DNA from: Desulfosarcina sp.
GTDB taxonomy: Bacteria; Desulfobacterota; Desulfobacteria; Desulfobacterales; JAFDCJ01
Assembly (NCBI GenBank): GCA_029288035.1
Contig: JARFPZ010000444.1
Coordinates: 1 to 33,376, forward strand
DNA length: 33,376 nucleotides
Reading direction: 5' to 3'
Part shown: in pieces, positions 24,610-33,032 of the stretch
Layout of the letters: every line of letters starts with the position of its first letter
Position numbering within the stretch: position 1 is the first letter of the stretch
Notes under the pieces: model-generated
The model's input: only the letters and a program-made list of their open reading frames with translations
Database searches by the model: none
Told to the model about the DNA's origin: nothing
Made by a program: the position numbers and the translations under genes

Positions 24610-25788
24610 ATGACATCCATTAATTTCGATCATATTTCAGCCAATCCGCTTTTGCCTGAAGTTAAAGAAGCGATGATCGCTGCAATCAACCATGACTACC
24701 ATAATCCCTCCAGTCAGCACCGGGCCGGCGAACAAGCTGCAGAAGCCTTGGAGCGGGCGCGTGAATCAGTGGCGAAATTGATCAATGCCGCAATGCCCAA
24801 GGAAATTGTGTTTACCTCCGGAGGCACCGAATCAATTAATCATGCCATTAAAGGTGTGGCACTGGCCAACGCTGAAAAAGGTAAACACATTATTACCTCC
24901 AACATCGAGCATAACGCGGTCATCCGCAGTTTAAGGCGACTCAAGTCTGCCGGTTTCAACGTGACGTCTCTGTCGGTGGACGGCACCGGTCGAGTGAATC
25001 CTCAAGATATTGCGGATGCCCTTTCCGATGAAACCGTTCTGGTCTCGATCATGCACGCTAATAACGAAACCGGAACCCTTCAACCGGTAGAGGAGATCGC
25101 TCAAATTTGCCGGGATCGAAAAGTGATTTTTCACACGGACGCCGTTGATTCAGTTGGCGTCTTGCCCTTTGACGTTCAGAAAACCGGTGTTGACTTGCTC
25201 AGTTTTGCCTCCAATACCTTTTACGGACCCACCGGTGTTGGTGGTCTGTATATCCGTCGCGGAACCCGCGTGTTTCCGCTATTGGATGGCGGTGTCCAGG
25301 AAAACAATAAACGGGCGGGTACTGAGAATTTAATCGGCATTATCGGCATGGGCAAAGCCGCGGAGCTTGCCCGACGGGATATGGATTCTAATCTCGCCCA
25401 TGTTCGGAGGCTCAAAGAAAAATTCCTCGAAGAATTACCGCATTATATTGATGAGTATATTATCAACACCCACGGGCAGCACAGCCTGCCGAATCTCGTG
25501 TCGGTTTCCATCAAGTATATTGAGGGTGAAAGCGTTGTTTTAATGCTGGATGATGACGGTATCTCGGCATCAACCCGATCAGCCTGTGCCACCGGCTCGC
25601 TGAGAGCATCCCACGTCTTACTGTCATTGGGGCTGAGTCATGCCGATGCCCAGGGAACGCTGGTGGTGTCTTTCGGGGTGGACAATACCGATGAGGATAT
25701 AACCGCATTTTTGGCATCGTTAAAAAACGTCGTCAACACCCTGCGCGAAATTTCACCTTTGTATAAAAAGACCTATGGGGCGAACTGA
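24610..25788 (+). CDS. IscS/NifS-like protein lacking the PLP lysine
   Basis: 392 residues from ATG 24610, which has TAAGG eight bases upstream; GTG 24601 is an alternative. Seen: the class V aminotransferase fold with TSGGTESINHAI, the PLP-stacking His101 (NIEHNAV), HANNETGTLQ, Asp177 (HTDAV) and the sulfur-carrying Cys326 (STRSACATGS). The expected SGHK-x-x-GPKG motif reads ASNTFYGPTG, so His is Asn202 and the Schiff-base Lys is Thr203 (codon ACC, 25216-25218). The PLP-contacting Gln is Asp180, and the carboxylate-binding Arg of the RFSLGR motif is Val352. Normal cysteine desulfurase chemistry needs that Lys, so this protein should not catalyse it, yet the frame is intact and conserved in layout. 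I infer a role as partner or sulfur (sulfide or persulfide) carrier for the scaffold encoded just upstream. Confidence 0.85.
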   Translation: MTSINFDHISANPLLPEVKEAMIAAINHDYHNPSSQHRAGEQAAEALERARESVAKLINAAMPKEIVFTSGGTESINHAIKGVALANAEKGKHIITSNIEHNAVIRSLRRLKSAGFNVTSLSVDGTGRVNPQDIADALSDETVLVSIMHANNETGTLQPVEEIAQICRDRKVIFHTDAVDSVGVLPFDVQKTGVDLLSFASNTFYGPTGVGGLYIRRGTRVFPLLDGGVQENNKRAGTENLIGIIGMGKAAELARRDMDSNLAHVRRLKEKFLEELPHYIDEYIINTHGQHSLPNLVSVSIKYIEGESVVLMLDDDGISASTRSACATGSLRASHVLLSLGLSHADAQGTLVVSFGVDNTDEDITAFLASLKNVVNTLREISPLYKKTYGAN

Positions 25789-25805
25789 CCCGGACAAGCC
25801 GGAAA
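25785..25805 (+). repeat. Stop-codon-linked ~20-bp repeat, copy 1
   Basis: GACCCGGACAAGCCGGAAA directly on and after the stop of the iscS-like gene. The same sequence with one change lies on the stop of the HDOD-GGDEF gene (33029-33049). It contains a small CCGG/CCGG stem. Both copies use the TGA as part of the repeat. Confidence 0.5.
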
Positions 25806-25924
25806 TGACTATTGAAAATTGAAGATTGAAGATTTGAGGATGTCGCTTCGCTCAATCTTTTTATATTTTATTTAAATTAGATAGGATACATTCCTTCGAC
25901 ATTCGGTATTCGCTTTTTGAAAAA

Positions 25925-26010
25925 CTCCGCAAGGTCGAAGTTTCTTTTCTGATCAGATCGGCCGTTTTTTTGGCCGCCGGCTGGGCTGATCCGCGGCGGA
26001 GCACCTTGCG
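25925..26010. other. Possible structured region between convergent genes
   Basis: CGCAAGGT (25928-25935) pairs with ACCTTGCG (26003-26010), and an inner GGCC-T7-GGCC hairpin lies at about 25960-25975. An alternative pairing uses CTCCGC with GCGGAG (25996-26001). It may serve as a terminator for the iscS-like transcript or the minus-strand operon, but no classical T tract follows. Confidence 0.3.
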
Positions 26011-26049
26011 TTTCTTACTACGTGTCGTCAGATAAACCCCAAAAAGAGC

Positions 26050-26544
26050 CTAAACATGAGATTTCTCAAGGGGAACGAAGTTCGCGTCGTCGGAATCCGA
26101 CATCATGCTGTCAAAGTACATGTCGATAATCTCCCGGTGGGCGGAATACTTACCCATCAGAAGATCTTTAAAACCCTTATAGCCGGGTTCCGCTATTAAT
26201 TCATCGATTTCTTGGGCCTTTTTACCCAGCTGCCGGCAATATTTGTCGTTGATGGTTTGAGGCGCCGTACCTCGTTTTTTTGCTACACGGTGGGTGGCCT
26301 GGGTGCGACTGCATCCATTGACCTCTATTTCATAAACAACCTCAAGAATCTGCGCCAGTGATTTGGGCAAGCCCTGGATGCTGACGGCCGGAATTGAAAA
26401 GCAGGCTTCCGCTTTCTCTTTTGTTTCTGCCGTACCAAAAAGGAGCCTGTTAAGTACCGAATTGGGTGTGTCAACAAGCGGTTCGGCGTTTTGTTGCAGA
26501 TGGCACCAAATCTTTTCATCAATTTCGATCAAATGCATTTTCAT
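26050..26544 (-). CDS. Small protein with SeqA-like N-terminal domain
   Basis: 164 residues from ATG 26544. GGGGAG lies six bases upstream, inside the 12-base gap after the gspB-like stop, so it belongs to the gspA-gspB-like operon. Seen: residues 3-38 (IEIDEKIW, then DTPNSVLNRLLFG) match the short ribbon-helix-type N-terminus of SeqA-like proteins, which serves in self-association. The rest (about 60-125) is helical and basic, with SRTQATHRVAKKRGTAPQTIN, which could be a helix-turn-helix segment. The SeqA GATC-binding domain is not seen. I infer a DNA-binding regulator; the target is unknown and the family is not named with confidence. Confidence 0.7.
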   Translation of the reverse strand: MKMHLIEIDEKIWCHLQQNAEPLVDTPNSVLNRLLFGTAETKEKAEACFSIPAVSIQGLPKSLAQILEVVYEIEVNGCSRTQATHRVAKKRGTAPQTINDKYCRQLGKKAQEIDELIAEPGYKGFKDLLMGKYSAHREIIDMYFDSMMSDSDDANFVPLEKSHV

Positions 26545-26556
26545 AGATTGCTCCCC

Positions 26557-27402
26557 TTATTGCTTCAGCCCGAAGACTAGGCGCCACGATTTTTTGCCGT
26601 CGTTGACGACCACATCCTGTCGACGAATTTGGGTCACTTGATAACCATCCACGGATCCTCCTTCGCGAACGATGCGGCTATTGATGACCGCCATACGTTT
26701 AGAGGCGTCACTGAACCATGCCAGCGCCTGAAGTTTAAGTTTGGTATCATCCATTCGGTCATACTTTCTGGTTGCAACCGGTTTTTTATCTTTAGAGGCC
26801 GGTTTGCCCGATGGGACACTTTTCCCTGCAATTGATTTTTTGGATGCCGCCGTATTCTTTGATGCCGGCGTCTTTGACAGCGGTCTTTTAAGCGTTGCCA
26901 CTGTCCCCGGTTGGGGGTTGCGGACGGCAGCGGTCGGTTTTGAACTTTGCGGATCGACTGTCACATTCGGCATTTCAGAGCGCGCATCCGCTGCGCTTTC
27001 TTTTTTATTGCCTGCGGGTGAGGCTGATTTTATTTTATTTTTCAATAGGTTGGCTGTCTTTGTAGGACTCGCTGTCGGATTTGTGGCACTTATGGGTATT
27101 TTAGCCTTATAAATGTTTGATTCTTCCAAAATCGATGCGGGATTTCCCTTTTGCTTTTCTAAAACTCCAGGTGGCAATTTTTTTGCAACGATAGGTTGTC
27201 GCCGGTTAACAATGATGATCGCCGCAACGATAATGACCAGCACGACCAGGAAGAATCCAATCAAGCCGGGGACAAACCAGCGCCGCTTGGTCTTCGAAGA
27301 GTTCGCCGCTTTCCTGTCAATGGTCTGCGGCATGGTGAAGAATTCTTCAGATCGCGGCGATCGTACTTCTATTCTTTTTAAAGCCTTCAGGATAGAGCTC
27401 AA
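26557..27402 (-). CDS. gspB: GspB-like type II secretion accessory protein
   Basis: 281 residues. The start is TTG 27402, with AAAGGA eight bases upstream; the conserved family opening MSSILKALKRIE begins exactly there. Seen: a cytoplasmic N-terminus, one membrane anchor (about 43-66), a long low-complexity Pro/Ser/Lys/Ala linker (about 75-215) and the C-terminal GspB/T2SSB domain (about 218-281: LKLQALAWFSDASKRMAVINSRIVREG, then DGYQVTQIRRQDVVVNDGKKSW). GspB pairs with GspA and helps insert or anchor the secretin in the outer membrane through the peptidoglycan. The rest of the secretion system is not in the window. Confidence 0.88.
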   Translation of the reverse strand: MSSILKALKRIEVRSPRSEEFFTMPQTIDRKAANSSKTKRRWFVPGLIGFFLVVLVIIVAAIIIVNRRQPIVAKKLPPGVLEKQKGNPASILEESNIYKAKIPISATNPTASPTKTANLLKNKIKSASPAGNKKESAADARSEMPNVTVDPQSSKPTAAVRNPQPGTVATLKRPLSKTPASKNTAASKKSIAGKSVPSGKPASKDKKPVATRKYDRMDDTKLKLQALAWFSDASKRMAVINSRIVREGGSVDGYQVTQIRRQDVVVNDGKKSWRLVFGLKQ

Positions 27403-27507
27403 TTTAATTATCCTTTATCCCAAATCCGTTATTCTGCGTATAATATCACAGACCGGGACAACCATCCGAAATCATATCAAAATTTGGAAATTCATCCGGG
27501 CTTGGAA

Positions 27508-29328
27508 TCATTGTTCTTTGCTCAGCCGGGGCATCTCAAATGAGCCTTTAGATTTATATAGTATGATTTTTGTCAGAGGGCCCACGAAACCATCCGCAAG
27601 TATGCCGTATTGGGTTTGTATCTCTTTGATGGCATTGCGGGTCCGGATGTCGTAATTATCGTTTAGTTCAATATTGCGATAGCCCAGCTCATGCAATAGC
27701 AATTTTAGGGTAATGATCGAATCCTTATTGGTACGCGACGGCAAGGTTCCCGAAATAGAAAGAAAATCTTTCCACGGCAGATAGACAACTCCCGACCAGT
27801 AGATGTTGACCTCTTCTTCAATCGTCTCAATTACCGCGTTTTCCTTTGGGATGTCGAAATTTACTTTATCGCCGTCTGTATGGCTGAGTGTCAGATATCC
27901 GGGTTCTTCGCTGTTTGTCGGATAAATCTCCAGAATGGCCGGCAAATCCAAGCGTTTGAGCAGATCCAGGTTCGTCTCCAATCGATGGATGAAAATACCG
28001 CGAGGTTTGGCTGTCAGACGGAAAAAGGCATGATCATCATCCAAACTGTAGAAATAAGGTTTGATTTCAATGGGTGTTTGCCACAGTTCCATAGCCGTCT
28101 TGAGTGCCGTGTAGCGTGATGTCCGAATATCCATGGCCGCCAGATAGTCCGCCAGCTTCAGCGTTTTTTTCGGGTCCGGAGCCGGTTCGCTCACCACGAG
28201 TTCCGGTTGGTCCGAGGGCGAACTCTGCTCTAAATCTTCCGCAATATCTGCGCTTGAAGCCTCAGTCTCGGCGATGGTTGTCGTCGCGGAAACTTGCGGA
28301 TCGGAAATCCGGGAATTGTCCGGCTCGGAGATTTCAATTTCTGCCGGGGCCGGCGCCCCGATCGAAGCGCTCTCAACGTCAGTGTTTGGCGGATGTCTGA
28401 AAAATTCAGTAATTCCCTGAGTTAGAGGCCGGTGAAAAATGGCAGCCGCCGCTATAAGGCTTAAGGCTGCTAAAATGATAAATGCCTTTGCCCAGCCGGC
28501 AAGGGCAAATATACCGGTGGCACCCGAACCCATTAGCTCCTTAATGGTATCCCGGGCAATGCTTCCGGTAATTATATGCCGGTTTCGACCAAAAGCAGTC
28601 AGCAGCGACCGGTCACATGCAATATTGATGACCCGGGGAATCCCTCGCGAGTATTTATATATCTGACGAAGTGCGGATCGAGTGAATTTGATTTCCGCAT
28701 TTTGAGCCGCAATATTGATACGGTACCGGATATACGCTGCCGTTTCCTTGTGGTCAAGGGGCGAGAGGTGATATCTAAGTGTAATTCGCTGACTCAGCTG
28801 TCTAAGCTCATGGGCATCCAGGATTTCGCCGAGTTCAGGCTGGCCGACCAAAATAATCTGTAGCAGTTTTTCCTGATTGGTCTCCAGATTCGACAATAAC
28901 CGTAGCTGTTCCAATACCTTTCGGCTAAGATTTTGGGCCTCATCGATGAGCAGAATGACCTTTTTACGTCGGGCTTTTTTGTGTATGAGGAAAGCGTTGA
29001 GCTTATCAATTAAGTCTTTCGTATCTTCGGCATCATATTTAATCCCCAGCTCATCATTAATGGCTCTGATGAGCTGTCTGGGACCCAGCCTGGGATTGAA
29101 AATATAAGCTGCCGTGGTGTTGGGGTCCAGATTTTCTAAAAACGCCCTGCAAAGAGTGGTTTTGCCGGTACCCACCTCACCGGTAATTTCGACAAAGCCG
29201 TCTCCCTCAGCCAATGCATAGTTCAAATGGGCCAGGGTTTCCTCATGATTTTTACTCAAATAAAGGTAGGCCGGGTTTGGTACCAGCTTAAACGGCTTTT
29301 CTTTGAAGTTGAAAAATTTTTCGTACAT
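27508..29328 (-). CDS. gspA: GspA/ExeA-like AAA ATPase with peptidoglycan-binding domain
   Basis: 606 residues from ATG 29328; a GTG at 29352 is an alternative, and neither has a strong ribosome site. Seen: the family opening MYEKFFNFKEKPFKLVPNP, Walker A GEVGTGKTT (50-58), Walker B ILLIDEAQ (126-132), the sensor region LVGQPEL and an arginine-rich SQRITLRYHL. A membrane segment lies at about 272-298, followed by a Pro/Ser/Glu-rich linker, a middle domain, and a C-terminal PG_binding_1-type domain (about 535-595: HELGYRNIELND, TRNAIKEIQTQYG, ADGFVGPLT). GspA uses ATP to place the secretin complex through the cell wall. gspB follows on the same strand after 105 bases, and the SeqA-like gene after that. 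Confidence 0.9.
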   Translation of the reverse strand: MYEKFFNFKEKPFKLVPNPAYLYLSKNHEETLAHLNYALAEGDGFVEITGEVGTGKTTLCRAFLENLDPNTTAAYIFNPRLGPRQLIRAINDELGIKYDAEDTKDLIDKLNAFLIHKKARRKKVILLIDEAQNLSRKVLEQLRLLSNLETNQEKLLQIILVGQPELGEILDAHELRQLSQRITLRYHLSPLDHKETAAYIRYRINIAAQNAEIKFTRSALRQIYKYSRGIPRVINIACDRSLLTAFGRNRHIITGSIARDTIKELMGSGATGIFALAGWAKAFIILAALSLIAAAAIFHRPLTQGITEFFRHPPNTDVESASIGAPAPAEIEISEPDNSRISDPQVSATTTIAETEASSADIAEDLEQSSPSDQPELVVSEPAPDPKKTLKLADYLAAMDIRTSRYTALKTAMELWQTPIEIKPYFYSLDDDHAFFRLTAKPRGIFIHRLETNLDLLKRLDLPAILEIYPTNSEEPGYLTLSHTDGDKVNFDIPKENAVIETIEEEVNIYWSGVVYLPWKDFLSISGTLPSRTNKDSIITLKLLLHELGYRNIELNDNYDIRTRNAIKEIQTQYGILADGFVGPLTKIILYKSKGSFEMPRLSKEQ

Positions 29329-29505
29329 TATTAATAATATTAAAGAAATCACACCATCGTGTCAAGATTGAATACCTGACGCCAGCGATTCTAACTGTTG
29401 CCATGATCTAAGCGTCGGATGATCCTTAACTCGGATAAACTGGAAATAACAAATAAAGGCTTTTAAATATATAGCTCCTGGCTCCAATGGGACACGGGAT
29501 TATTT

Positions 29506-30570
29506 TCAATTCGCCATATAGGATTCCAATATCTGATGTCGCTCGGTTTTATCTTTTTGGGCTAGCTGTCGGCATTCTTCGAAGAAGTGATCCAGTTCCC
29601 CCGCATATTGAGTCAGCATTTTTTGAAAGGCCGGTAAAAAATCGTGATATGCGACGACGCTGCTGATTTTGGCATTGTTTAAGGATTGATTCATCCAGAC
29701 ATCATAGACCGATAATTCAACCTGACGCGTTTTCAGCCGGTCAAATTCGTTGCGAAGCTCTGAAAAGATGGTTGTTTTCCGCACTTTTTTTTCAGCCGGT
29801 TCAAGGTCTGATTGATATAACAATTCAAGCTTTTGACGATACTGCATGATCAATTGGACAAATTGCCGTCGACGGTGATGTTGAAGCATATAATCGCTGT
29901 ATATCCGCTCAGAGCCGGATGCAAGCTGCCATCTTCGTAGTCCTTCTTGCTCCACAAACGTGGCGAAGCTCTCGTTAAAGGCGGTGTCATCCTTCACATA
30001 TAGCTTTTGGTGTGCAAGTTCATGAAACATCAGTGCGGCTTTTTGGGCCTGCGAAAAACGAACAAAGGTGCTCAATATTGGATCGTCAAACCAGCCCAGG
30101 GTCGAATAGGCCGTCACCCCGCCGACATAGACGTCATAGCCCTGCTCGTCTAATTTGCGGGCATATTGTTGAGCATTCGTTTCGTCGAAATAGCCGCGAT
30201 ATGCGGCACATCCGGCAACGGGGTAGCACCATGTCTTAGGTGTCAGGGAAAGCTCCGGGGCGGCAAACACATTCCAGAGGACAAATGGCCGATTGAGTTC
30301 GACGTACGTGAGATAGTGGCTGTCCACTGGAAGCTGAAGTTCATTTTCGGCAAATTCCCGAACCTTTAGTATGTAGGTCAGACTCTCACGAAGGGGCTGC
30401 GGAGAATTCGAATCTGCCACGATTGCGGAAATCGGCTGTCGCTTCAACAGGATGCGACATTGGCCATCGATTGCCTGGCTGTAGTAATGTACGGTTTGGC
30501 AACCCCATAAGGTAGCCCAACAGATAAGGATCGACAAAACAACTTTGACTTTATTCAGATGCAACAGCAT
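29506..30570 (-). CDS. Zinc aminopeptidase-like lipoprotein (HExxH)
   Basis: 354 residues from ATG 30570 (an in-frame TTG precedes it). AGGAG lies about 13 bases upstream, somewhat far. Seen: a lipoprotein signal peptide ending at LWGC (Cys24), then the putative-aminopeptidase family layout: YYSQAIDGQ, FVLWNVFAAPELSL, YPVAGCAAYRGYF, GGVTAYSTLGWFDDP, and the metal site MFHELAHQK (HELAH at 183-187) with NESFATFVE supplying the third ligand Glu200. This places a metallopeptidase at the periplasmic face of the inner or outer membrane. The substrate is unknown. It is a separate gene: neighbours on each side are 150 or more bases away, and two REP-like palindromes lie just upstream. Confidence 0.87.
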   Translation of the reverse strand: MLLHLNKVKVVLSILICWATLWGCQTVHYYSQAIDGQCRILLKRQPISAIVADSNSPQPLRESLTYILKVREFAENELQLPVDSHYLTYVELNRPFVLWNVFAAPELSLTPKTWCYPVAGCAAYRGYFDETNAQQYARKLDEQGYDVYVGGVTAYSTLGWFDDPILSTFVRFSQAQKAALMFHELAHQKLYVKDDTAFNESFATFVEQEGLRRWQLASGSERIYSDYMLQHHRRRQFVQLIMQYRQKLELLYQSDLEPAEKKVRKTTIFSELRNEFDRLKTRQVELSVYDVWMNQSLNNAKISSVVAYHDFLPAFQKMLTQYAGELDHFFEECRQLAQKDKTERHQILESYMAN

Positions 30571-30597
30571 CAATTCATTTAATCTCTCCTGGATTTA

Positions 30598-30617
30598 ATT
30601 CCCCGCAGCTTGCTGCG
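30598..30617. repeat. REP-like palindrome, copy 2
   Basis: ATTCCCCGCAGCTTGCTGCG: arms CGCAGC/GCTGCG around TT. An outer inverted pair GGATTTAA (30591-30598) and TTAAATCC (30629-30636) frames it. It is in the same 200-base gap as copy 3. Confidence 0.6.
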
Positions 30618-30648
30618 ATAAAAGTGAGTTAAATCCTAAAAACATCAT

Positions 30649-30668
30649 ATTCCGCGGCTTGCTGCGGA
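30649..30668. repeat. REP-like palindrome, copy 3
   Basis: ATTCCGCGGCTTGCTGCGGA: arms CCGCGGC/GCTGCGG around TT with one G-T pair. It shares the GCTTGCTGCG core with copies 1 and 2. Such units match the general form of REP elements mobilised by RAYT transposases; no such gene is in the window. Confidence 0.6.
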
Positions 30669-30772
30669 GCGATTATCTTGGGTTTTAACCGACCGAAAGT
30701 CCGGTTTATGTCAATTCCGTGGACTATAAGGGTCTATAGTTAGCCTTATTTGATGAAAAATGAGGTCAGACA

Positions 30773-31270
30773 TCAAAGCTTTTCACTTTCTGGGCCGACA
30801 GAAAGATACTCGATGGCGCACATAACCGTATTCCCGGTCAAGGTGGTCAATTTCAGTTCTCCTGCGGATTTTGACCACCTGCTAACCTTCATTTCGCCAC
30901 TGACAACAAAGGAGCTTGGGTTGCCGTATTTTTCGACCAGGATATTTTTTATGGAGACCAGCCCGGCGGCGTCCCCATTGGTTGTGTCAAAGTGAGCAAG
31001 GACCACTTTGTATAACTTACCGTCGGCTGAATGCTCATCAAAATAAAAAGCCACCCCAAAATCGTGGCCCATAATTTTGATCCTTTTTTTCAGTTTGCTT
31101 ATGGGGGTAGTGCCTGCTTCCCAACTATTGAGTTCATAGAGTTTTGTCACCTCGGAAAAGGGCATCCCCCATTTGGCTTTACCCCAGCCCGGGACATCCG
31201 ATTCGGCAAACACTAATTGAGGCAATACAGCTGTCAAACATATTAAAAGCATATATCGAAGTGGGTGCAT
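30773..31270 (-). CDS. Small exported protein of unknown function
   Basis: 165 residues from ATG 31270, supported by AAAGGA seven bases upstream; the longer frame opening at 31294 is unlikely. Seen: a Sec signal peptide (about 1-22, cleaved after VFA), so periplasmic or secreted. The mature part begins GWGKAKWGMPFSEVTKLYEL, a Trp/Gly-rich motif with a following helix that I have seen in other small exported proteins. It continues with alternating strands (VAFYFDEHSADGKLYKVVL, LVEKYGNPSSF) typical of a compact alpha/beta domain. There is one Cys late in the chain and no catalytic motif. I do not assign a function. It stands alone, upstream of and divergent from the HDOD-GGDEF gene. Confidence 0.75.
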   Translation of the reverse strand: MHPLRYMLLICLTAVLPQLVFAESDVPGWGKAKWGMPFSEVTKLYELNSWEAGTTPISKLKKRIKIMGHDFGVAFYFDEHSADGKLYKVVLAHFDTTNGDAAGLVSIKNILVEKYGNPSSFVVSGEMKVSRWSKSAGELKLTTLTGNTVMCAIEYLSVGPESEKL

Positions 31271-31469
31271 GGTCGTTCCTTTGTAGTCATACAATCGGCA
31301 GGTAAGGAGCGAAACATTAGATCCTGCAAACGATTTGGTAAAATTTTATCACTCTCCCGACAATAATACAAACATAGATTTTTTTCGTTGTAAACGGTCT
31401 TATAAAATTTCTGTATTTTCGTTGAGCATTGTGTTAAATTATAAGGATTATTGGTAAAAGTTCAGCCCC

Positions 31470-31487
31470 TGGCACACGCTGGCACAC
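31470..31487 (+). promoter_or_regulatory. Direct repeat TGGCACAC, one helical turn apart
   Basis: TGGCACAC at 31470-31477 and again at 31480-31487, 58 bases before the HDOD-GGDEF start. The ten-base period places both on the same DNA face, as for a dimeric regulator. It resembles a sigma-54 -24 element, but the -12 spacing does not fit. Confidence 0.35.
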
Positions 31488-31544
31488 CATCAGGAATTTG
31501 CTGAATCCACAATCGTTCTAATCCAAAATGTTGGAGAAATATAA

Positions 31545-33032
31545 ATGGGAAAAGAGAGATCTTTGGAAGGCTTTATCGGTGGAATCGAGAAATTGCCCAC
31601 GCTTCCCGGCGTTGCCATTAAAATATTGGAGGCCGTGCAGAGAGAAGAGGTTAAGATAGATGAGATAAGTGATATTATATCAATGGATCCGCCCCTGAGT
31701 GCCAAGGTTCTCAAGCTGGTCAATTCTTCATTTTATAATCTGCCGACCAAGATTACAACGGTCCTTCACAGCATCAAAATGCTGGGGATCAGCACCGTCA
31801 AAAATATCGCCCTCAGTTTTTCCCTGGTGAATAATTATCAATCAACAAAATCAAGCGGGTTTGACTATACCTCTTTTTGGAAAAATTCATTGGTCGGCGC
31901 CGTTGCCGCCAATTTGCTTACCGAAAAATTGAACCCTGAATTATTGGATAATGCGTTTTTTATGGGACTGTTGCAGAACATAGGATCTCTGACATTCGGA
32001 CACTGCATGCCGTCCCAATATGATTTGGTTCTGGCGGAGATGGAGACATCAAACCTGGAGGACCAGGATGCCGAAGCGTGCATTCTGGGATACAACCATC
32101 AGGAAATAGGGGAATATTTGATGAAGTCCTGGGGATTGCCCGAGACGTTGTACGCGCCGGTGGGCTACCATCATAATCCCGAAAATTTGGCATCCACCCA
32201 ATCCAGTATTTTGGCTCTCACCAGGATTCTGCATCTGTCTTCCCTTTTTATTGAGTTGTTTGATGACAAATCAAAGGGACTCAATCTTTGGTTGATCAAC
32301 CGCAATGTCGAGGCATATGGCTTCGGAGATCGGATCGATGTGAGTCAAATCGCGGAAGAGATCCATCAGCAAACCCGGCAGGTATTCCCCATTTTTGAAA
32401 TCGGCCTTGAAGATGATGCTGACTACGCCCAAATTTTCAAAGCTGCCAAAGAGGAGTTGTCAAAGCTGTCAGCTGAAATGGTCAACACCCTTATGGCACA
32501 AAAAAATGAAATTAAAATGCTAAAACAGCAAGTCGTGCGAGATAGCATGACGCATCTTAACAATCATCAGCATTTTTTGAACCTTTTGTCACAGGAAGTA
32601 TCCCGGGCGGAAAGATATAAACATCCGCTATCCCTTATTATGGCGGATATCGATCTCTTCAAAGCGATCAACGACAATTTTGGTCACCTCGCCGGTGACC
32701 GTGTCATTAAGACCGTTGCCGGTACCCTGCAACAGGAAATAAGAGATTCAGATCATGTGGCGCGCTATGGCGGCGAGGAATTTGCAGTTATACTGCCGGA
32801 TACCCAGATTCAAGACGCCTATATCGTAGCGGAGAGGATCAGAGAAGCAATTGAATCCTTAAGAATCAAGCATGAGGATAATTTGATTCAATTTACCATG
32901 AGCTTTGGGATGGCATCTTTTCAAATTGAGGAGGGGAGCACTCCAGGTGAATTAATCAAAAGAGCTGATCGTGCCCTGTATCAAGCCAAGAATCAGGGTA
33001 GAAACCAATGCTGCGTTTTTGGTAAGAGCTGA
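31545..33032 (+). CDS. HDOD-GGDEF regulator (diguanylate cyclase)
   Basis: 495 residues from ATG 31545 with GGAG eight bases upstream. Seen: an HDOD domain at about 12-205 (LPTLPGVAIKILEAV, MDPPLSAKVLKLVNSSFY, HSIKMLGISTVKNIALS); its helical layout is typical but there is no HD catalytic pair. A linker and short coiled coil (about 300-332) lead to a GGDEF domain (about 333-490) with the active-site GGEEF at 409-413, metal and substrate residues in MADIDLFKAINDNFGH, and the inhibitory RxxD site (R400, D403) five residues before it. The last two points mean the cyclase should be active and subject to product inhibition by c-di-GMP. HDOD probably senses or transmits a signal; the trigger is unknown. 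No membrane segment is present. Confidence 0.92.
   Translation: MGKERSLEGFIGGIEKLPTLPGVAIKILEAVQREEVKIDEISDIISMDPPLSAKVLKLVNSSFYNLPTKITTVLHSIKMLGISTVKNIALSFSLVNNYQSTKSSGFDYTSFWKNSLVGAVAANLLTEKLNPELLDNAFFMGLLQNIGSLTFGHCMPSQYDLVLAEMETSNLEDQDAEACILGYNHQEIGEYLMKSWGLPETLYAPVGYHHNPENLASTQSSILALTRILHLSSLFIELFDDKSKGLNLWLINRNVEAYGFGDRIDVSQIAEEIHQQTRQVFPIFEIGLEDDADYAQIFKAAKEELSKLSAEMVNTLMAQKNEIKMLKQQVVRDSMTHLNNHQHFLNLLSQEVSRAERYKHPLSLIMADIDLFKAINDNFGHLAGDRVIKTVAGTLQQEIRDSDHVARYGGEEFAVILPDTQIQDAYIVAERIREAIESLRIKHEDNLIQFTMSFGMASFQIEEGSTPGELIKRADRALYQAKNQGRNQCCVFGKS

Noticed and set aside
25810-25850. GAAGATTGAAGATT-type short tandem repeats, also AATCTAAAATC runs near 4370 and 17140
   Set aside because: Low-complexity AT-rich filler; too short and variable to call a repeat family or CRISPR.
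27113-27655. 180-codon plus-strand open frame
   Set aside because: Overlaps gspB and the 3' end of gspA on the other strand; those carry clear family motifs, so this is a shadow frame.
31470-31488. Sigma-54 promoter (TGGCAC near -24)
   Set aside because: The second box starts in the wrong register: the four-base spacing to a TTGC element is not met.
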